From NCBI GenBank assembly GCA_013540605.1, contig JABVCK010000027.1, forward strand, positions 1-64,000: a stretch of 64,000 nucleotides of DNA. Reading direction: 5' to 3'. The position numbers and the translations under genes were made by a program. The notes under the pieces were generated by a model. It was not told the origin of the DNA and ran no database searches. It saw nothing but the letters and a program-made list of their open reading frames with translations. Positions 7,560-15,654 of the stretch are shown here, one piece after another. The DNA comes from Bacillota bacterium (GTDB lineage: Bacteria > Bacillota > Clostridia > Ch29). Numbering within the stretch: the stretch's first letter is position 1; the number at the start of each line of letters is the position of its first letter.

Positions 7560-8264
7560 TTAATCTATACCTTCTGTTGCCTGTTCAATCTCTCTTTTCA
7601 AGAAATCATCATGCCACCTGATAAAGTCCTCTGCAAATCCCTTTACTTCATATTTTACATATGCATCGTCGCTGTCAAAATACACTTCCAGGATGTTTTT
7701 GTCCGGATTGTGGAAAACAACTATATTGTTAGCTGAAATAGTTTTACTCCCAAGGGGTATTTCAACTACATCTTTGTATTCGATCTCTAGGAATTTATAT
7801 TTTATTCTTGTTTCGTGCAGTTCTGCCAGCTTCTCTTCAGGTAGATGATTAATTTTCTGGAACAAAACCTCATTAACAAAAACATCTTCTTTATCAATTA
7901 GGTCCTCGGTATCCATATCAACGGCGTCAAATATGTTCTGCAATAAATCCGAAAAATCAGGCCATTCCATCAGTCTGCTGGTCATTTTGTCAAAGAGGCC
8001 TTGAAAGCCGGCAGTACATATTGCATATATATTTACTTCATCCATACAATTACTTGTCAGAGGCCCGGTGAAATTTATGCTTTCTCCATCATATAGTATT
8101 TCACTTTCCTCCTCATTATTTTCAGCAGGTATTTCAGCTTGTGCATCGATAGTATCATTATTCTCCGGTTCAGCGATATCTTCAGGTAGAATACTTTTGC
8201 AGCCCTGTATTCCTATAAATAATACCAGTAAAAGCAAGGATGTTGCAATCCTTTTTCTTAGCAT
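7560..8264 (-). CDS. Lipoprotein of unknown function
   Basis: 234 residues from the ATG at 8264, which has AAGGTGGG eight bases upstream; a GTG at 8276 lies inside that site. The start MLRKRIATSLLLLVLFIGIQGC is a signal peptide with a lipobox (IQGC). It is followed by an acidic low-complexity linker (ENNDTIDAQAEIPAENNEEE) and a mixed domain ending in VKYEVKGFAEDFIRWHDDFL. I do not recognise the family. The gene is monocistronic, with a REP-like remnant right after its stop. Confidence 0.7.
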   Translation of the reverse strand: MLRKRIATSLLLLVLFIGIQGCKSILPEDIAEPENNDTIDAQAEIPAENNEEESEILYDGESINFTGPLTSNCMDEVNIYAICTAGFQGLFDKMTSRLMEWPDFSDLLQNIFDAVDMDTEDLIDKEDVFVNEVLFQKINHLPEEKLAELHETRIKYKFLEIEYKDVVEIPLGSKTISANNIVVFHNPDKNILEVYFDSDDAYVKYEVKGFAEDFIRWHDDFLKREIEQATEGID

Positions 8265-8366
8265 TACAAAACCCACCTTTTTAAAAAAATTTAACGCCGG
8301 AAGAGATCGTAAATTTACATGTCAGCTATATTATAATAAGGAAATATTTGTATGGTCAAGCTTATA

Positions 8367-8576
8367 TTAGGGTACAGCATAGTCATAGCATGCGGACCAT
8401 GGCGGGCGAGTAGATACATACTGGCTGCCATTATAATATATGTTGTAGTAGGCAGGACTGAAGGCTTTCATATCATAGGGGAGTCCTGACCTGTACAGTT
8501 CCAGATAATATGCGACCGGACACCCGCTGAAGTCACTATTATACCACCATTTATATGCAATCTTGATGTATCTTCC
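8367..8576 (-). pseudogene. Orphan C-terminal protein fragment
   Basis: The minus-strand frame ending at 8367 reads RYIKIAYKWWYNSDFSGCP, continues VAYYLELYRSGLPYDMKAFS and ends in WSACYDYAVP. It has protein-like composition, rich in Tyr and Trp, but no start codon or ribosome binding site, and it is closed upstream by TAG at 8577-8579, inside the fossil repeat. It looks like the 3' end of a gene whose front part was replaced by the repeat. I do not recognise the family. Confidence 0.45.
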
Positions 8577-8655
8577 CTAAACGGTCGGTTTTACGCCCTA
8601 AACGGTCACTTTTACGGCTTTATCGGTTTTTATTCAATCCGTAAAACCGACCTTT
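8536..8655. repeat. Fossil transposon-end repeat, copy 2
   Basis: This is the same serial array as at 591-707 (CCCTAAACGGTCGGTTTTAC, CCCTAAACGGTCACTTTTAC, CTTTATCGGTTTTTATTC), followed here by an inverted unit CCGTAAAACCGACC. It has the same orientation as copy 1 and replaces the 5' part of the orphan fragment. Confidence 0.55.
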
Positions 8656-8716
8656 GTACCCGCGAATGGGAACTTTTCACTCATAAAGCATTCCCCTTTA
8701 CAATATGCATTAATAA

Positions 8717-8740
8717 GGGAATATTTCAAGCCTGACCCCT
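8717..8740. repeat. REP-like repeat at the end of the broken regulator gene
   Basis: GGGAATATTTCAAGCCTGACCCCT matches 7529-7552 with two differences. The last codons of the frameshifted DtxR/MntR gene (TYR-Arg-Gly-Gln-Ala-stop) are encoded by it, so the repeat has replaced the natural C-terminus. Confidence 0.5.
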
Positions 8741-9212
8741 ATATTTTTCAAAACTCTCTACTATATCCGGATTCTGCTCCAGGAAGTCATTGAAAACCTC
8801 AATGCATCTGAAGGTTTCCATGCTGATATGGTGTTCTATCATCTCGGTATCCTTTAATACCGAATCCTTCACCCCTATTTTGACCAGAAAAGCCTCCAGC
8901 ACCCTGTGCCTGTTCAGCAGAAACTCTCCCATCTCCCTGCCGTCCCCGGTAAGCTGTATTATGCCATACTTCTCATAGCTTATGAGGCCAAGCCTGGCCA
9001 GCTTCTGAACGTTCTTGGATGCTGACGGCGCGCTTACATTCAGCTGCCCTCGCCAGACTGTTTATGCGGACGTAGCCCTCTTCTTTACACTGCCTGTATA
9101 TCATCTCCATATAGTCTTCCATGCTGGCCGTAAGGTTTTTCTTGTTTTGCTTGAGCAGTTGATACCCACGGAAGGTATAGAATTCACCATCATTCTTTGC
9201 CATAGAATTCAC
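8726..9212 (-). pseudogene. DtxR/MntR-family metalloregulator, frameshifted
   Basis: Two frames together give one DtxR/MntR-type protein. The first starts at 9212 (NLTASMEDYMEMIYRQCKEE, then VRINSLARA). The second continues ALNVSAPSASKNVQKLARLG, ISYEKYGIIQLTGDGREMGE and the metal-binding region LLNRHRVLEAFLVKIG, with HHISMETF. The break is one extra G at about 9047-9052: removing it turns RAAECK into RALNVS, exactly the family helix-turn-helix. The gene is divergent from feoAB, where an iron or manganese regulator would be expected. It may be inactive, or the shift could be a sequencing error. Confidence 0.8.
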
Positions 9213-9260
9213 CTCTTACATGCTAAAGTTAAGAAACCTTTTATAACTTCCACTTACCGG

Positions 9261-9289
9261 TTACACATTTTCAACTCAATTCATATATT
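9261..9289 (+). promoter_or_regulatory. Probable feoAB promoter
   Basis: TTACAC at 9261-9266 and TATATT at 9284-9289 are 17 bases apart, about 80 bases before feoA. A weak dyad AAGTTA...TAACTT lies just upstream at about 9226-9249 and could be the site of the adjacent metalloregulator. Confidence 0.45.
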
Positions 9290-9366
9290 AGCCATAGGAA
9301 AAAGTCTTGCTCTATACTAACTTATGTGCAAAACCCAACAAGAATCACACAAAGGGGGAGATCTTT

Positions 9367-9606
9367 ATGCAATCTGGTTTAATACCCTTACACATGCTGC
9401 CCTTAGGCAGTGAGGGTAAGGTTAAGGACCTAACCGCAATGGGAAATGCGAGGAGGCGCATGCTCGATCTGGGTCTGATACTTGATACGGTAGTGGAAGC
9501 GATAGCTAAGAGTCCGTCCGGTGACCCTACTGCATATCAAATCCGTGGGGCTGTTATAGCTCTGCGTTCGGAAGAAGCAGGCAAAATACTCGTTGAACCG
9601 GTTTAA
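9367..9606 (+). CDS. feoA: Ferrous iron transport protein A (FeoA)
   Basis: 79 residues from the ATG at 9367 with GGGGGAG seven bases upstream. This is the small SH3-like FeoA fold: MLPLGSEGKVKDLTAMGNAR, then RRRMLDLGLILDTVVEAIAK and a final strand ALRSEEAGKILVEPV. FeoA binds or modulates the membrane GTPase FeoB in Fe2+ uptake. It is 23 bases ahead of feoB and forms one operon with it. The neighbouring divergent metalloregulator is frameshifted. Confidence 0.93.
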   Translation: MQSGLIPLHMLPLGSEGKVKDLTAMGNARRRMLDLGLILDTVVEAIAKSPSGDPTAYQIRGAVIALRSEEAGKILVEPV

Positions 9607-9629
9607 TTCCAATCAGGGGGGTAATATAA

Positions 9630-11777
9630 GTGGGCTTAACCTATCAATCCACCGGAACAGGCGCTCTGAAAGAAATGTTTCAGGTGCGGGCGGATCCATC
9701 GAAAGATGTAGTAGTGGCGCTGGCGGGAAACCCCAACACCGGGAAAAGTACCGTCTTCAACAGCCTGACGGGCTTAAAACAGCACACCGGCAACTGGCCC
9801 GGCAAAACCGTTACAAATGCGCAGGGAAGCTTCTCATACGGCAATAAGGATTTTGTTTTGGTTGACCTGCCGGGCACCTATTCCTTAATGTCTAATTCCG
9901 TTGAGGAAGAAGTCGCGCGGGATTTCATCTGTTTCGGCAAACCTGATGCAACGGTAGTGGTTGCGGATGCAACCTGCCTGGAAAGAAACCTCAACCTGGT
10001 CCTTCAAATACTTGAAATCACTGATAGGGTTGTAGTATGCGTAAACCTTATGGATGAAGCTAAAAGAAAACAGATTGGAATCGACCTCGACAAGCTCTCG
10101 GAAGTCCTGGGGATACCGGTTGTAGGTACCAATGCAAGGGATGGGGTTGGGCTGAAGGAGCTAAAGGATGCGATATATAATATATCCCTGGGGACTGCTG
10201 AAGCAAATCCTTTAAGAATTAAGTACGGCAATCCCATCGAAAAGGCCATTGCCATGCTTGAACCGTGCATCGTTTCACTGGTGGGGGACAGGATAAACAG
10301 CCGGTGGGCTGCTTTGAGGTTGATAGATGGAGATAAAACAATACGGGATTCCCTGGACCGGTATCTTGGGTTTAGCCTTGCTGATGCCCAAGAACCGGCA
10401 AGCCTATTAGAGAACATAAGAAAGACGATGGAAGCCAACGGCATCACCACCGATGAACTGCGCGATAAAATCGTGTCTGAAATAGTGCGCTTTGCCGAAG
10501 ACACGGCAGACAGCGTTGTAACCTTCATGAACAAGCATTACAATGACCTTGACAGAAAAATTGACCGCGTGCTTACATCCAAAACCTTGGGCATACCAAT
10601 TATGATTGGACTGCTGGGGTTTGTGTTCTGGCTTACCATGCAGGGGGCTGACTATCCTTCGCAGCTCCTGGCAGCAGGGCTTTTCCGAATAGAGGAACGT
10701 CTGAGCGGCCTTTTCATGTCCCACGGGCTGCCCGGCTGGCTCCACGACATACTGATACTGGGCTGCTACCGCACCGTCGCCTGGGTGGTCTCGGTAATGC
10801 TGCCGCCGATGGCAATATTCTTCCCGCTGTTTACGATGTTGGAAGATCTCGGATACCTGCCGCGGGTTGCCTTTAACCTGGACAATTTTTTTAAAAGGGC
10901 TTGTGCCCATGGCAAGCAGGCCCTCACCATGTGTATGGGCTTTGGGTGTAATGCGGCGGGGATAATTGCCTGCAGGATAATAGATTCTCCGAGGGAGAGG
11001 CTGATAGCCACGATCACCAACAACTATGTGCCCTGCAACGGACGTTTTCCCACCCTGATCGCCCTGGCCACCATTTTTATCGCCCACTCCGCCGGGGCGT
11101 TCAGTTCGCTGGCGGCAGCGCTGTCGGTCCTTGGAACGGTCATTCTGGGCATAGTAATAACCCTTGCAGTCTCCAGAATGCTGTCAAAGACCATACTGAA
11201 GGGTCTGCCCTCCTGCTTTACTCTTGAACTTCCGCCCTACAGAAAGCCCCAGGTTGGCAGGATACTGGTACGTTCCCTCCTTGACAGGACGCTCTTTGTG
11301 CTGGGGCGTGCCGTGACTATCGCTGCCCCGGCCGGACTGCTCATTTGGGTTATGGCAAACGTAAATATTGGGGACATGAGTTTGCTTGACCACGGCGCTT
11401 CTTTGCTTCAACCGGTGGGGTATATGCTTGGGATGGATGGATACATTCTTATGGCCTTTATCCTGGGCTTTCCTGCCAATGAGATAGTAATGCCCATAAT
11501 AATAATGAGCTACATGGCCGCCGATGCCATGCTGGAGCTTGACAGCCTTATCGCTTTAAGGGAGCTGCTTGTGGCAAACGGCTGGACCTGGCTGACCGCC
11601 GTATGCACCATGCTCTTTTCACTCAACCATTTTCCCTGCGGTACTACTCTGATGACCATAAGTAAAGAAACCCAGAGCTGGAAATGGACATTGGTATCTT
11701 TCCTTACCCCTACGCTTACCGGCGTACTGATATGCTTCATCGTGGCCCAAAGCGTCCGCATGCTGGGCCTGGCATAA
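9630..11777 (+). CDS. feoB: Ferrous iron transporter FeoB
   Basis: 715 residues from a GTG at 9630 preceded by GGGGGG. The N-terminal G domain has G1 GNPNTGKST (about residues 33-41), G3 DLPGTYS (about 78) and G4 NLMDE (about 137). A helical guanine-dissociation-inhibitor region follows. The C-terminal half has the membrane segments with the two Gate regions and the conserved MCMGFGCNAAGI and CNGRFPTLIAL Cys motifs. Length and domain order are normal for FeoB. The product imports Fe2+ across the cytoplasmic membrane. The stop is 26 bases before a perfect palindrome that precedes the XRE gene. Confidence 0.96.
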   Translation: MGLTYQSTGTGALKEMFQVRADPSKDVVVALAGNPNTGKSTVFNSLTGLKQHTGNWPGKTVTNAQGSFSYGNKDFVLVDLPGTYSLMSNSVEEEVARDFICFGKPDATVVVADATCLERNLNLVLQILEITDRVVVCVNLMDEAKRKQIGIDLDKLSEVLGIPVVGTNARDGVGLKELKDAIYNISLGTAEANPLRIKYGNPIEKAIAMLEPCIVSLVGDRINSRWAALRLIDGDKTIRDSLDRYLGFSLADAQEPASLLENIRKTMEANGITTDELRDKIVSEIVRFAEDTADSVVTFMNKHYNDLDRKIDRVLTSKTLGIPIMIGLLGFVFWLTMQGADYPSQLLAAGLFRIEERLSGLFMSHGLPGWLHDILILGCYRTVAWVVSVMLPPMAIFFPLFTMLEDLGYLPRVAFNLDNFFKRACAHGKQALTMCMGFGCNAAGIIACRIIDSPRERLIATITNNYVPCNGRFPTLIALATIFIAHSAGAFSSLAAALSVLGTVILGIVITLAVSRMLSKTILKGLPSCFTLELPPYRKPQVGRILVRSLLDRTLFVLGRAVTIAAPAGLLIWVMANVNIGDMSLLDHGASLLQPVGYMLGMDGYILMAFILGFPANEIVMPIIIMSYMAADAMLELDSLIALRELLVANGWTWLTAVCTMLFSLNHFPCGTTLMTISKETQSWKWTLVSFLTPTLTGVLICFIVAQSVRMLGLA

Positions 11778-11803
11778 CGCCCCGGCACCAAAAGTATATT
11801 GCA

Positions 11804-11847
11804 ATTTTTCTACTTATAGTGTAATATTACACTATAAGTAGAAAAAT
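11804..11847. promoter_or_regulatory. Perfect 44-bp palindrome (operator/promoter)
   Basis: Two 22-base arms meet with no loop at 11825/11826; the centre is AGTGTAATATTACACT and the outer ends are ATTTTTC/GAAAAAT. A TTGCAA (11799-11804) and TAATAT (11822-11827) pair with 17-base spacing places a promoter within it. It lies 26 bases after feoB and about 26 before the XRE start. A dimeric repressor site, probably for the XRE protein itself, is the simplest reading. As RNA it could also end feoB transcription. Confidence 0.65.
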
Positions 11848-11873
11848 GCTACTATTCTACGGGAGGGATTGTG

Positions 11874-12332
11874 GTGGACAAGGCGTCCATAACCGGCCTT
11901 TTGTCGGAAAGGCTGCGTCTAATAAGGGCTGAATACGGCTTTACCCAGGAAAGGATGGCGGAAATCCTCGGCATCTCTAAAAAAACCCTTGTACAGATAG
12001 AAAAGGGAAGGACCAGACTGGGCTGGACCGCCGCAGCAGCGCTGTGCGCTATATTCGCGGAGAGCGAAGTCCTGCAGATGACGCTGGGCGAAAGCCCCGT
12101 GGAGGTTATAGAAACGGCAGCCCTGGATAACCTGGAAACCCCGAAGAACAGAACCTTGGGTGGAAAGGTATGGTGGCTCAAGCTGAAAGAAGAAGGGCGT
12201 TTCAGGCTGCAGCAAAACGTAATAAGCGGGCACTACAGGATTCTGGACGGCGATAACAATAGATGGTACAGGTCATCCAGCCGGGATTATATCGAGGAAA
12301 AGTTTGAACTGCTGGTAAAGAGGTATAGTTAG
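11874..12332 (+). CDS. XRE-type transcriptional regulator
   Basis: 152 residues. Two adjacent GTG codons (11871, 11874) follow GGGAGGG; the second has the better six-base spacing. Residues of about 8-65 are a Cro/C1-type helix-turn-helix (ERLRLIRAEYGFTQERMAEI, LGISKKTLVQIEKGRTRLG). The C-terminal part is short and basic with aromatic residues (GGKVWWLKLKEEGRF, NNRWYRSSSRDYIEEKFELL) and matches no domain I know. The palindrome immediately upstream suggests autoregulation. Two radical SAM genes follow on the same strand, so it may control them and possibly respond to iron or heme status; that is inference from position only. Confidence 0.8.
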   Translation: MDKASITGLLSERLRLIRAEYGFTQERMAEILGISKKTLVQIEKGRTRLGWTAAAALCAIFAESEVLQMTLGESPVEVIETAALDNLETPKNRTLGGKVWWLKLKEEGRFRLQQNVISGHYRILDGDNNRWYRSSSRDYIEEKFELLVKRYS

Positions 12333-12367
12333 GCTGCAATTTTTTTCTCAGATTAGGGGGTTACAAC

Positions 12368-13639
12368 ATGATAAGCACTCTGCTGCGCAGGACCATTGCA
12401 AGAAAGAAGGACCCGTTCCTTTTCACCTCTTACAATAACGACGTTGACTTCACTACCATCCCTGAAGACACAGGGCTATACATACATATTCCCTTCTGCA
12501 GGGCGCTTTGCCCGTTCTGCCCGTACAATAAGACGGGATATTCGGCCGAAACCGCAGAAATCTATATGGACGCCGTAATTAAAGAGCTGCATATGCTGAA
12601 GAAATATACCGGAAACCAAGCGTTTAGTTCCCTTTACATCGGAGGCGGCACTCCCACGCTGATGCTGGACAGGCTTCGATGTATCCTGGAGTATATCTTT
12701 GAAGACTATAATTTTAGCGGAGACATCGGCATAGAAGTCCACCCCTCGGATGCCGGCGGAACCCTGCTCAAACGCATAAGAAAAATGGGTATCAACATGG
12801 TAAGCCTGGGGGTGCAGACCTTTGACGATGATGTGCTCGGTCTTCTGGGAAGGGGATACGCCGGAAGCGATGCCGCAGCAGCGGTTAAGGAATCCCTGGA
12901 CCTTGGTTTTGACTGCGTCGACGTGGACATTATGTTCAACCTGCCCGGGCAGACCGTCGAAGACGCTGTTGACGATGTAAGAACATGCTTTGCCCTCGGG
13001 GTTGACCAGGTTTCCATATATCCCATGATAGTTTTTCCCATGACTCCCCTGTATAAGCAGGTTAAGGATGGAAATATCAGCCGTTTCAACAATATTCAGG
13101 AGTACAGGGTACTGAAGGAAATCAAAACCCTTGCAGGTAAAATGGGATACGAAAGGACGTCAATCTGGACTTACGGCAGGAAAGACGCCAAAAGGTATTC
13201 CTCGGTCACGCGGGAAAGCTTTCTGGGGGTTGGCGCCGGGGCAACATCATTGTTCGGCGGCTACTTCTATCTAAACACCTTTGATGTGGATGCATACGTC
13301 AAAAGCCTGAGCATGGAAAGGCTTCCAATAAACCTGGTAAACAGGATGTCTCCCAGGGAGAGAATGGTGTTCTGGCTGTTCTGGAGGTGTTATGATACCT
13401 CCTTTGACCTGATGAGGTTCCATGAATTGTTCGGGTGCTCCTTCGAAGAAGAGTTCCCCTATATGTTCAGGGGACTGAAGGCTTTGGGCCTGGCCGTGAC
13501 GGACGGCGGCACCGTCAAGCTCACCGATAGAGGGGCCTATATATATCATCTGATAGAAAAACATTACTCAGAAACTTATCTCAACGATATGTGGGAAGCC
13601 TGCAGGAAGAACCCCTGGGTTGAGAGTTTCTCACTGTAG
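12368..13639 (+). CDS. HemN-like radical SAM protein
   Basis: 423 residues; the ATG at 12368 follows AGGGGG. The radical SAM cluster motif is FCRALCPFCPYNK (Cys at about 43, 47 and 50), preceded by LYIHIPF as in the HemN/HemW family. The SAM-binding stretch SLYIGGGTPTLM, the EVHPSD strand and VSLGVQTFDDDVL are all typical. The C-terminal third has a HemN_C-like winged helix (VFWLFWRCYDTSFDL). Family members include oxygen-independent coproporphyrinogen oxidase, HemW chaperones and anaerobic heme-degrading ChuW/HutW-type enzymes. The location after feoAB favours an iron or tetrapyrrole role, but the exact reaction cannot be assigned. It is eight bases ahead of the next radical SAM gene. Confidence 0.85.
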   Translation: MISTLLRRTIARKKDPFLFTSYNNDVDFTTIPEDTGLYIHIPFCRALCPFCPYNKTGYSAETAEIYMDAVIKELHMLKKYTGNQAFSSLYIGGGTPTLMLDRLRCILEYIFEDYNFSGDIGIEVHPSDAGGTLLKRIRKMGINMVSLGVQTFDDDVLGLLGRGYAGSDAAAAVKESLDLGFDCVDVDIMFNLPGQTVEDAVDDVRTCFALGVDQVSIYPMIVFPMTPLYKQVKDGNISRFNNIQEYRVLKEIKTLAGKMGYERTSIWTYGRKDAKRYSSVTRESFLGVGAGATSLFGGYFYLNTFDVDAYVKSLSMERLPINLVNRMSPRERMVFWLFWRCYDTSFDLMRFHELFGCSFEEEFPYMFRGLKALGLAVTDGGTVKLTDRGAYIYHLIEKHYSETYLNDMWEACRKNPWVESFSL

Positions 13640-13647
13640 GAGGAATC

Positions 13648-14550
13648 ATGAAACTCAAACATTTATTGCATCTCGCTGCTTTTGGCATCAAAACCATCCT
13701 GTTCAAGACGGACAATCCCATCCTGGGTACCGTGATACTGACCGACGACTGCAACCTGAACTGCAAGCACTGCGCAGTAAACAATATAACCGGCGTACAT
13801 TACTCCTGCGAGAACATACTAAAGGAAATGGCCGGTATGTATGCCGAGGGCGTAAGGATACTCTTTTTCTGCGGCGGCGAAGCCTTTGTCTGGAGGGATG
13901 GGGACAAGGACCTGTCATATCTGGTCGGAAAGGCAAGGGAAATGGGGTTTTATATTGTAAATGTAGTCACCAACGGGACCCTGGAGCTGAACGTCAAAGA
14001 TGTGGACATTATGTTTGTCAGCATAGACGGTCAAAGGGAAATCCATAACCTTATAAGGGGCGATACCTTCGATACTATCATGAAAAATATAGATGCATCC
14101 AAAGGCCAAAACATATGCGTCTACATGGCCATTAACAGGCTCAATTTTAAGGACATAGAGCCCCTGGCCCGTATAGCCCGTGACAACGGTAACATCAAAT
14201 CCATTTCCTTCAACTTCCATACTCCTTACGAGGGCACTGAATGGCTCTCATTATCGCAGGATGAAAAGGCGGAATGCGTTAAACAGATTAAGGGTTTGAT
14301 AAAGCAAGGGTACCCCGTTTTCAACCTCTATAGCACCCTGGACCGGTTTTTGGAAAACCGCTGGCCGAGGCCCTGTCGCCAGTGCATCGTGATAGAGAAC
14401 GGCATAAGGTACATCTGCGGCCGCTGCAGTGAAATACCCGGCCTGTGCGACCGCTGCGGATACCTCTTTGCCGTCGAGTTTTCCCTGCTTTTCAGGGGCA
14501 ATATCAGGGTGATATTCGAGGTGCTTAGAACGTACCTTAAGTTCGTCTGA
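13648..14550 (+). CDS. Radical SAM protein of unknown reaction
   Basis: 300 residues with AGGAGG before the ATG. The cluster motif is CNLNCKHC (Cys35, 39, 42), followed by the SAM-binding GG motif (ILFFCGGEAFVW) and a normal half-barrel. The C-terminal region has an unusual Cys set, PCRQC then CGRC and CDRCGY, suggesting an auxiliary Fe-S cluster. It is cotranscribed with the HemN-like gene. Its stop forms a shared TGATCA with the stop of the opposite-strand lipoprotein gene. The last 96 bases of the gene are duplicated at 20986-21081. Confidence 0.85.
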   Translation: MKLKHLLHLAAFGIKTILFKTDNPILGTVILTDDCNLNCKHCAVNNITGVHYSCENILKEMAGMYAEGVRILFFCGGEAFVWRDGDKDLSYLVGKAREMGFYIVNVVTNGTLELNVKDVDIMFVSIDGQREIHNLIRGDTFDTIMKNIDASKGQNICVYMAINRLNFKDIEPLARIARDNGNIKSISFNFHTPYEGTEWLSLSQDEKAECVKQIKGLIKQGYPVFNLYSTLDRFLENRWPRPCRQCIVIENGIRYICGRCSEIPGLCDRCGYLFAVEFSLLFRGNIRVIFEVLRTYLKFV

Positions 14551-14577
14551 TCAGAACTCCAAACCGCTCCTGAATTC
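14455..14577. repeat. 123-bp duplicated segment, source copy
   Basis: Covers the 3' end of the radical SAM gene and the first 27 bases of the convergent lipoprotein gene. It matches 20986-21108 with about five mismatches, in the same orientation and 6.5 kb apart. Confidence 0.85.
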
Positions 14578-15411
14578 CAGATGAAGATAGGGAAAACCTG
14601 TCGGAAGAGGCAAACGCCCTTTCTTTACCAAATACCTGCCGGCTGATTCTGTCAGGTGGATATATACCGAAACTCCGCTGTCTTCTTCCCGGACCTCCAG
14701 CCTGCTAAAGTATGGGTTATCGCCTCCATATAATATACCATTGTACCCAACGGCGCCTTCCACAGCCGCATCTTCAAACCTTACAAGCATCACGCTGTTG
14801 TCTTCTTCCGCCATAATTTCGGTTGCGGGAATATCCGTGAAGGCAGCATAAAATCCTGCCTCTTTGCCGCGCTCTGGTTTAAACAGGAATTCAACGCTTT
14901 CGAGACCAACAATCACAGCAGACAGTACCCCCCGTTTACCCGAATCTGTCCCGGTTTTTTCACCTATATCTAAATACCTGTCTTCATTGATACATATAAA
15001 GCTGTTATCCTTATCGTCTACCCCGCTGTTTTTTATAAACCTCTTATAATAGGGAAAGTTCTGGTATGAAGATTCGCTGTCCCTTCCGGTGGCAAGCAGT
15101 ACTACGTGGTTTTGGTTCACTATCTCATGCAGTTCTGTGTATTCCACACCGGTAGGCAGGACATCTCTTTCGCCGGTTTCAAGGTTGTATAATTCAAACC
15201 TGTTTGCATATGTATCCCTCTGTACCTCAACCAAAACATACCTGCTTTCCAGTTCATGGATATCAAGTATTTTCTCGTCGGGATAATTGTTTTTTATTTC
15301 TTCCACCGTAAGCTTCGATGTCTGCTCCTTCCCAGGTTGTGCCGCACACCCTGCTGTCACGGCTGCTATCATCAAGACGCTTATGAATTTGATTAATCCA
15401 AACCCTCTCAT
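14551..15411 (-). CDS. Lipoprotein of unknown function
   Basis: 286 residues. The N-terminus MRGFGLIKFISVLMIAAVTA then GC is a lipobox signal. The mature part alternates short beta strands and charged loops (RYVLVEVQRDTYANRFELYN, VVLLATGRDSESSYQNF), as in beta-propeller-like or TolB-like folds, but no family is recognised. It lies 20 bases downstream of a 49-residue lipoprotein gene and probably shares its message. Its stop codon abuts that of the radical SAM gene; this end is copied at 21082-21108. Confidence 0.7.
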   Translation of the reverse strand: MRGFGLIKFISVLMIAAVTAGCAAQPGKEQTSKLTVEEIKNNYPDEKILDIHELESRYVLVEVQRDTYANRFELYNLETGERDVLPTGVEYTELHEIVNQNHVVLLATGRDSESSYQNFPYYKRFIKNSGVDDKDNSFICINEDRYLDIGEKTGTDSGKRGVLSAVIVGLESVEFLFKPERGKEAGFYAAFTDIPATEIMAEEDNSVMLVRFEDAAVEGAVGYNGILYGGDNPYFSRLEVREEDSGVSVYIHLTESAGRYLVKKGRLPLPTGFPYLHLEFRSGLEF

Positions 15412-15431
15412 ATCAATACCTCTCTCCCTTC

Positions 15432-15581
15432 TTACCCACCATGCCAGCTATAAGACTTGTTATGTGTTTCGGGGGTTTCCTCCGGTATGTCATCGGGCCG
15501 GTATTGTTCTTCGCATCCTAGCAATACGAAGGACACAAATAACAATATACAACTTAATAATAAATACATTTTTCTTTTCAT
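15432..15581 (-). CDS. 49-residue small lipoprotein
   Basis: A short gene starting MKRKMYLLLSCILLFVSFVL and then LGCEEQYRPDD. The ATG at 15581 has GGAG seven bases upstream. The signal peptide has a good lipobox (VLLGC); the mature part is only about 27 residues, acidic and Pro-rich, ending KSYSWHGG. It is 20 bases upstream of the larger lipoprotein and likely cotranscribed. The function is unknown; a small exported partner or lysis-protein-like lipopeptide is possible. Confidence 0.65.
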   Translation of the reverse strand: MKRKMYLLLSCILLFVSFVLLGCEEQYRPDDIPEETPETHNKSYSWHGG

Positions 15582-15654
15582 TTTCTACTCCTTATAGACG
15601 CTAGAACCTAATAATATTGCTCGATTTTCCTCGTAGCATATTAATATCGAATTG

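Noticed and set aside
10407-11087. Long antisense frame inside feoB, with similar ones in addA, sbcC and the fusion gene
   Set aside because: They are shadows of the coding strand without start signals.
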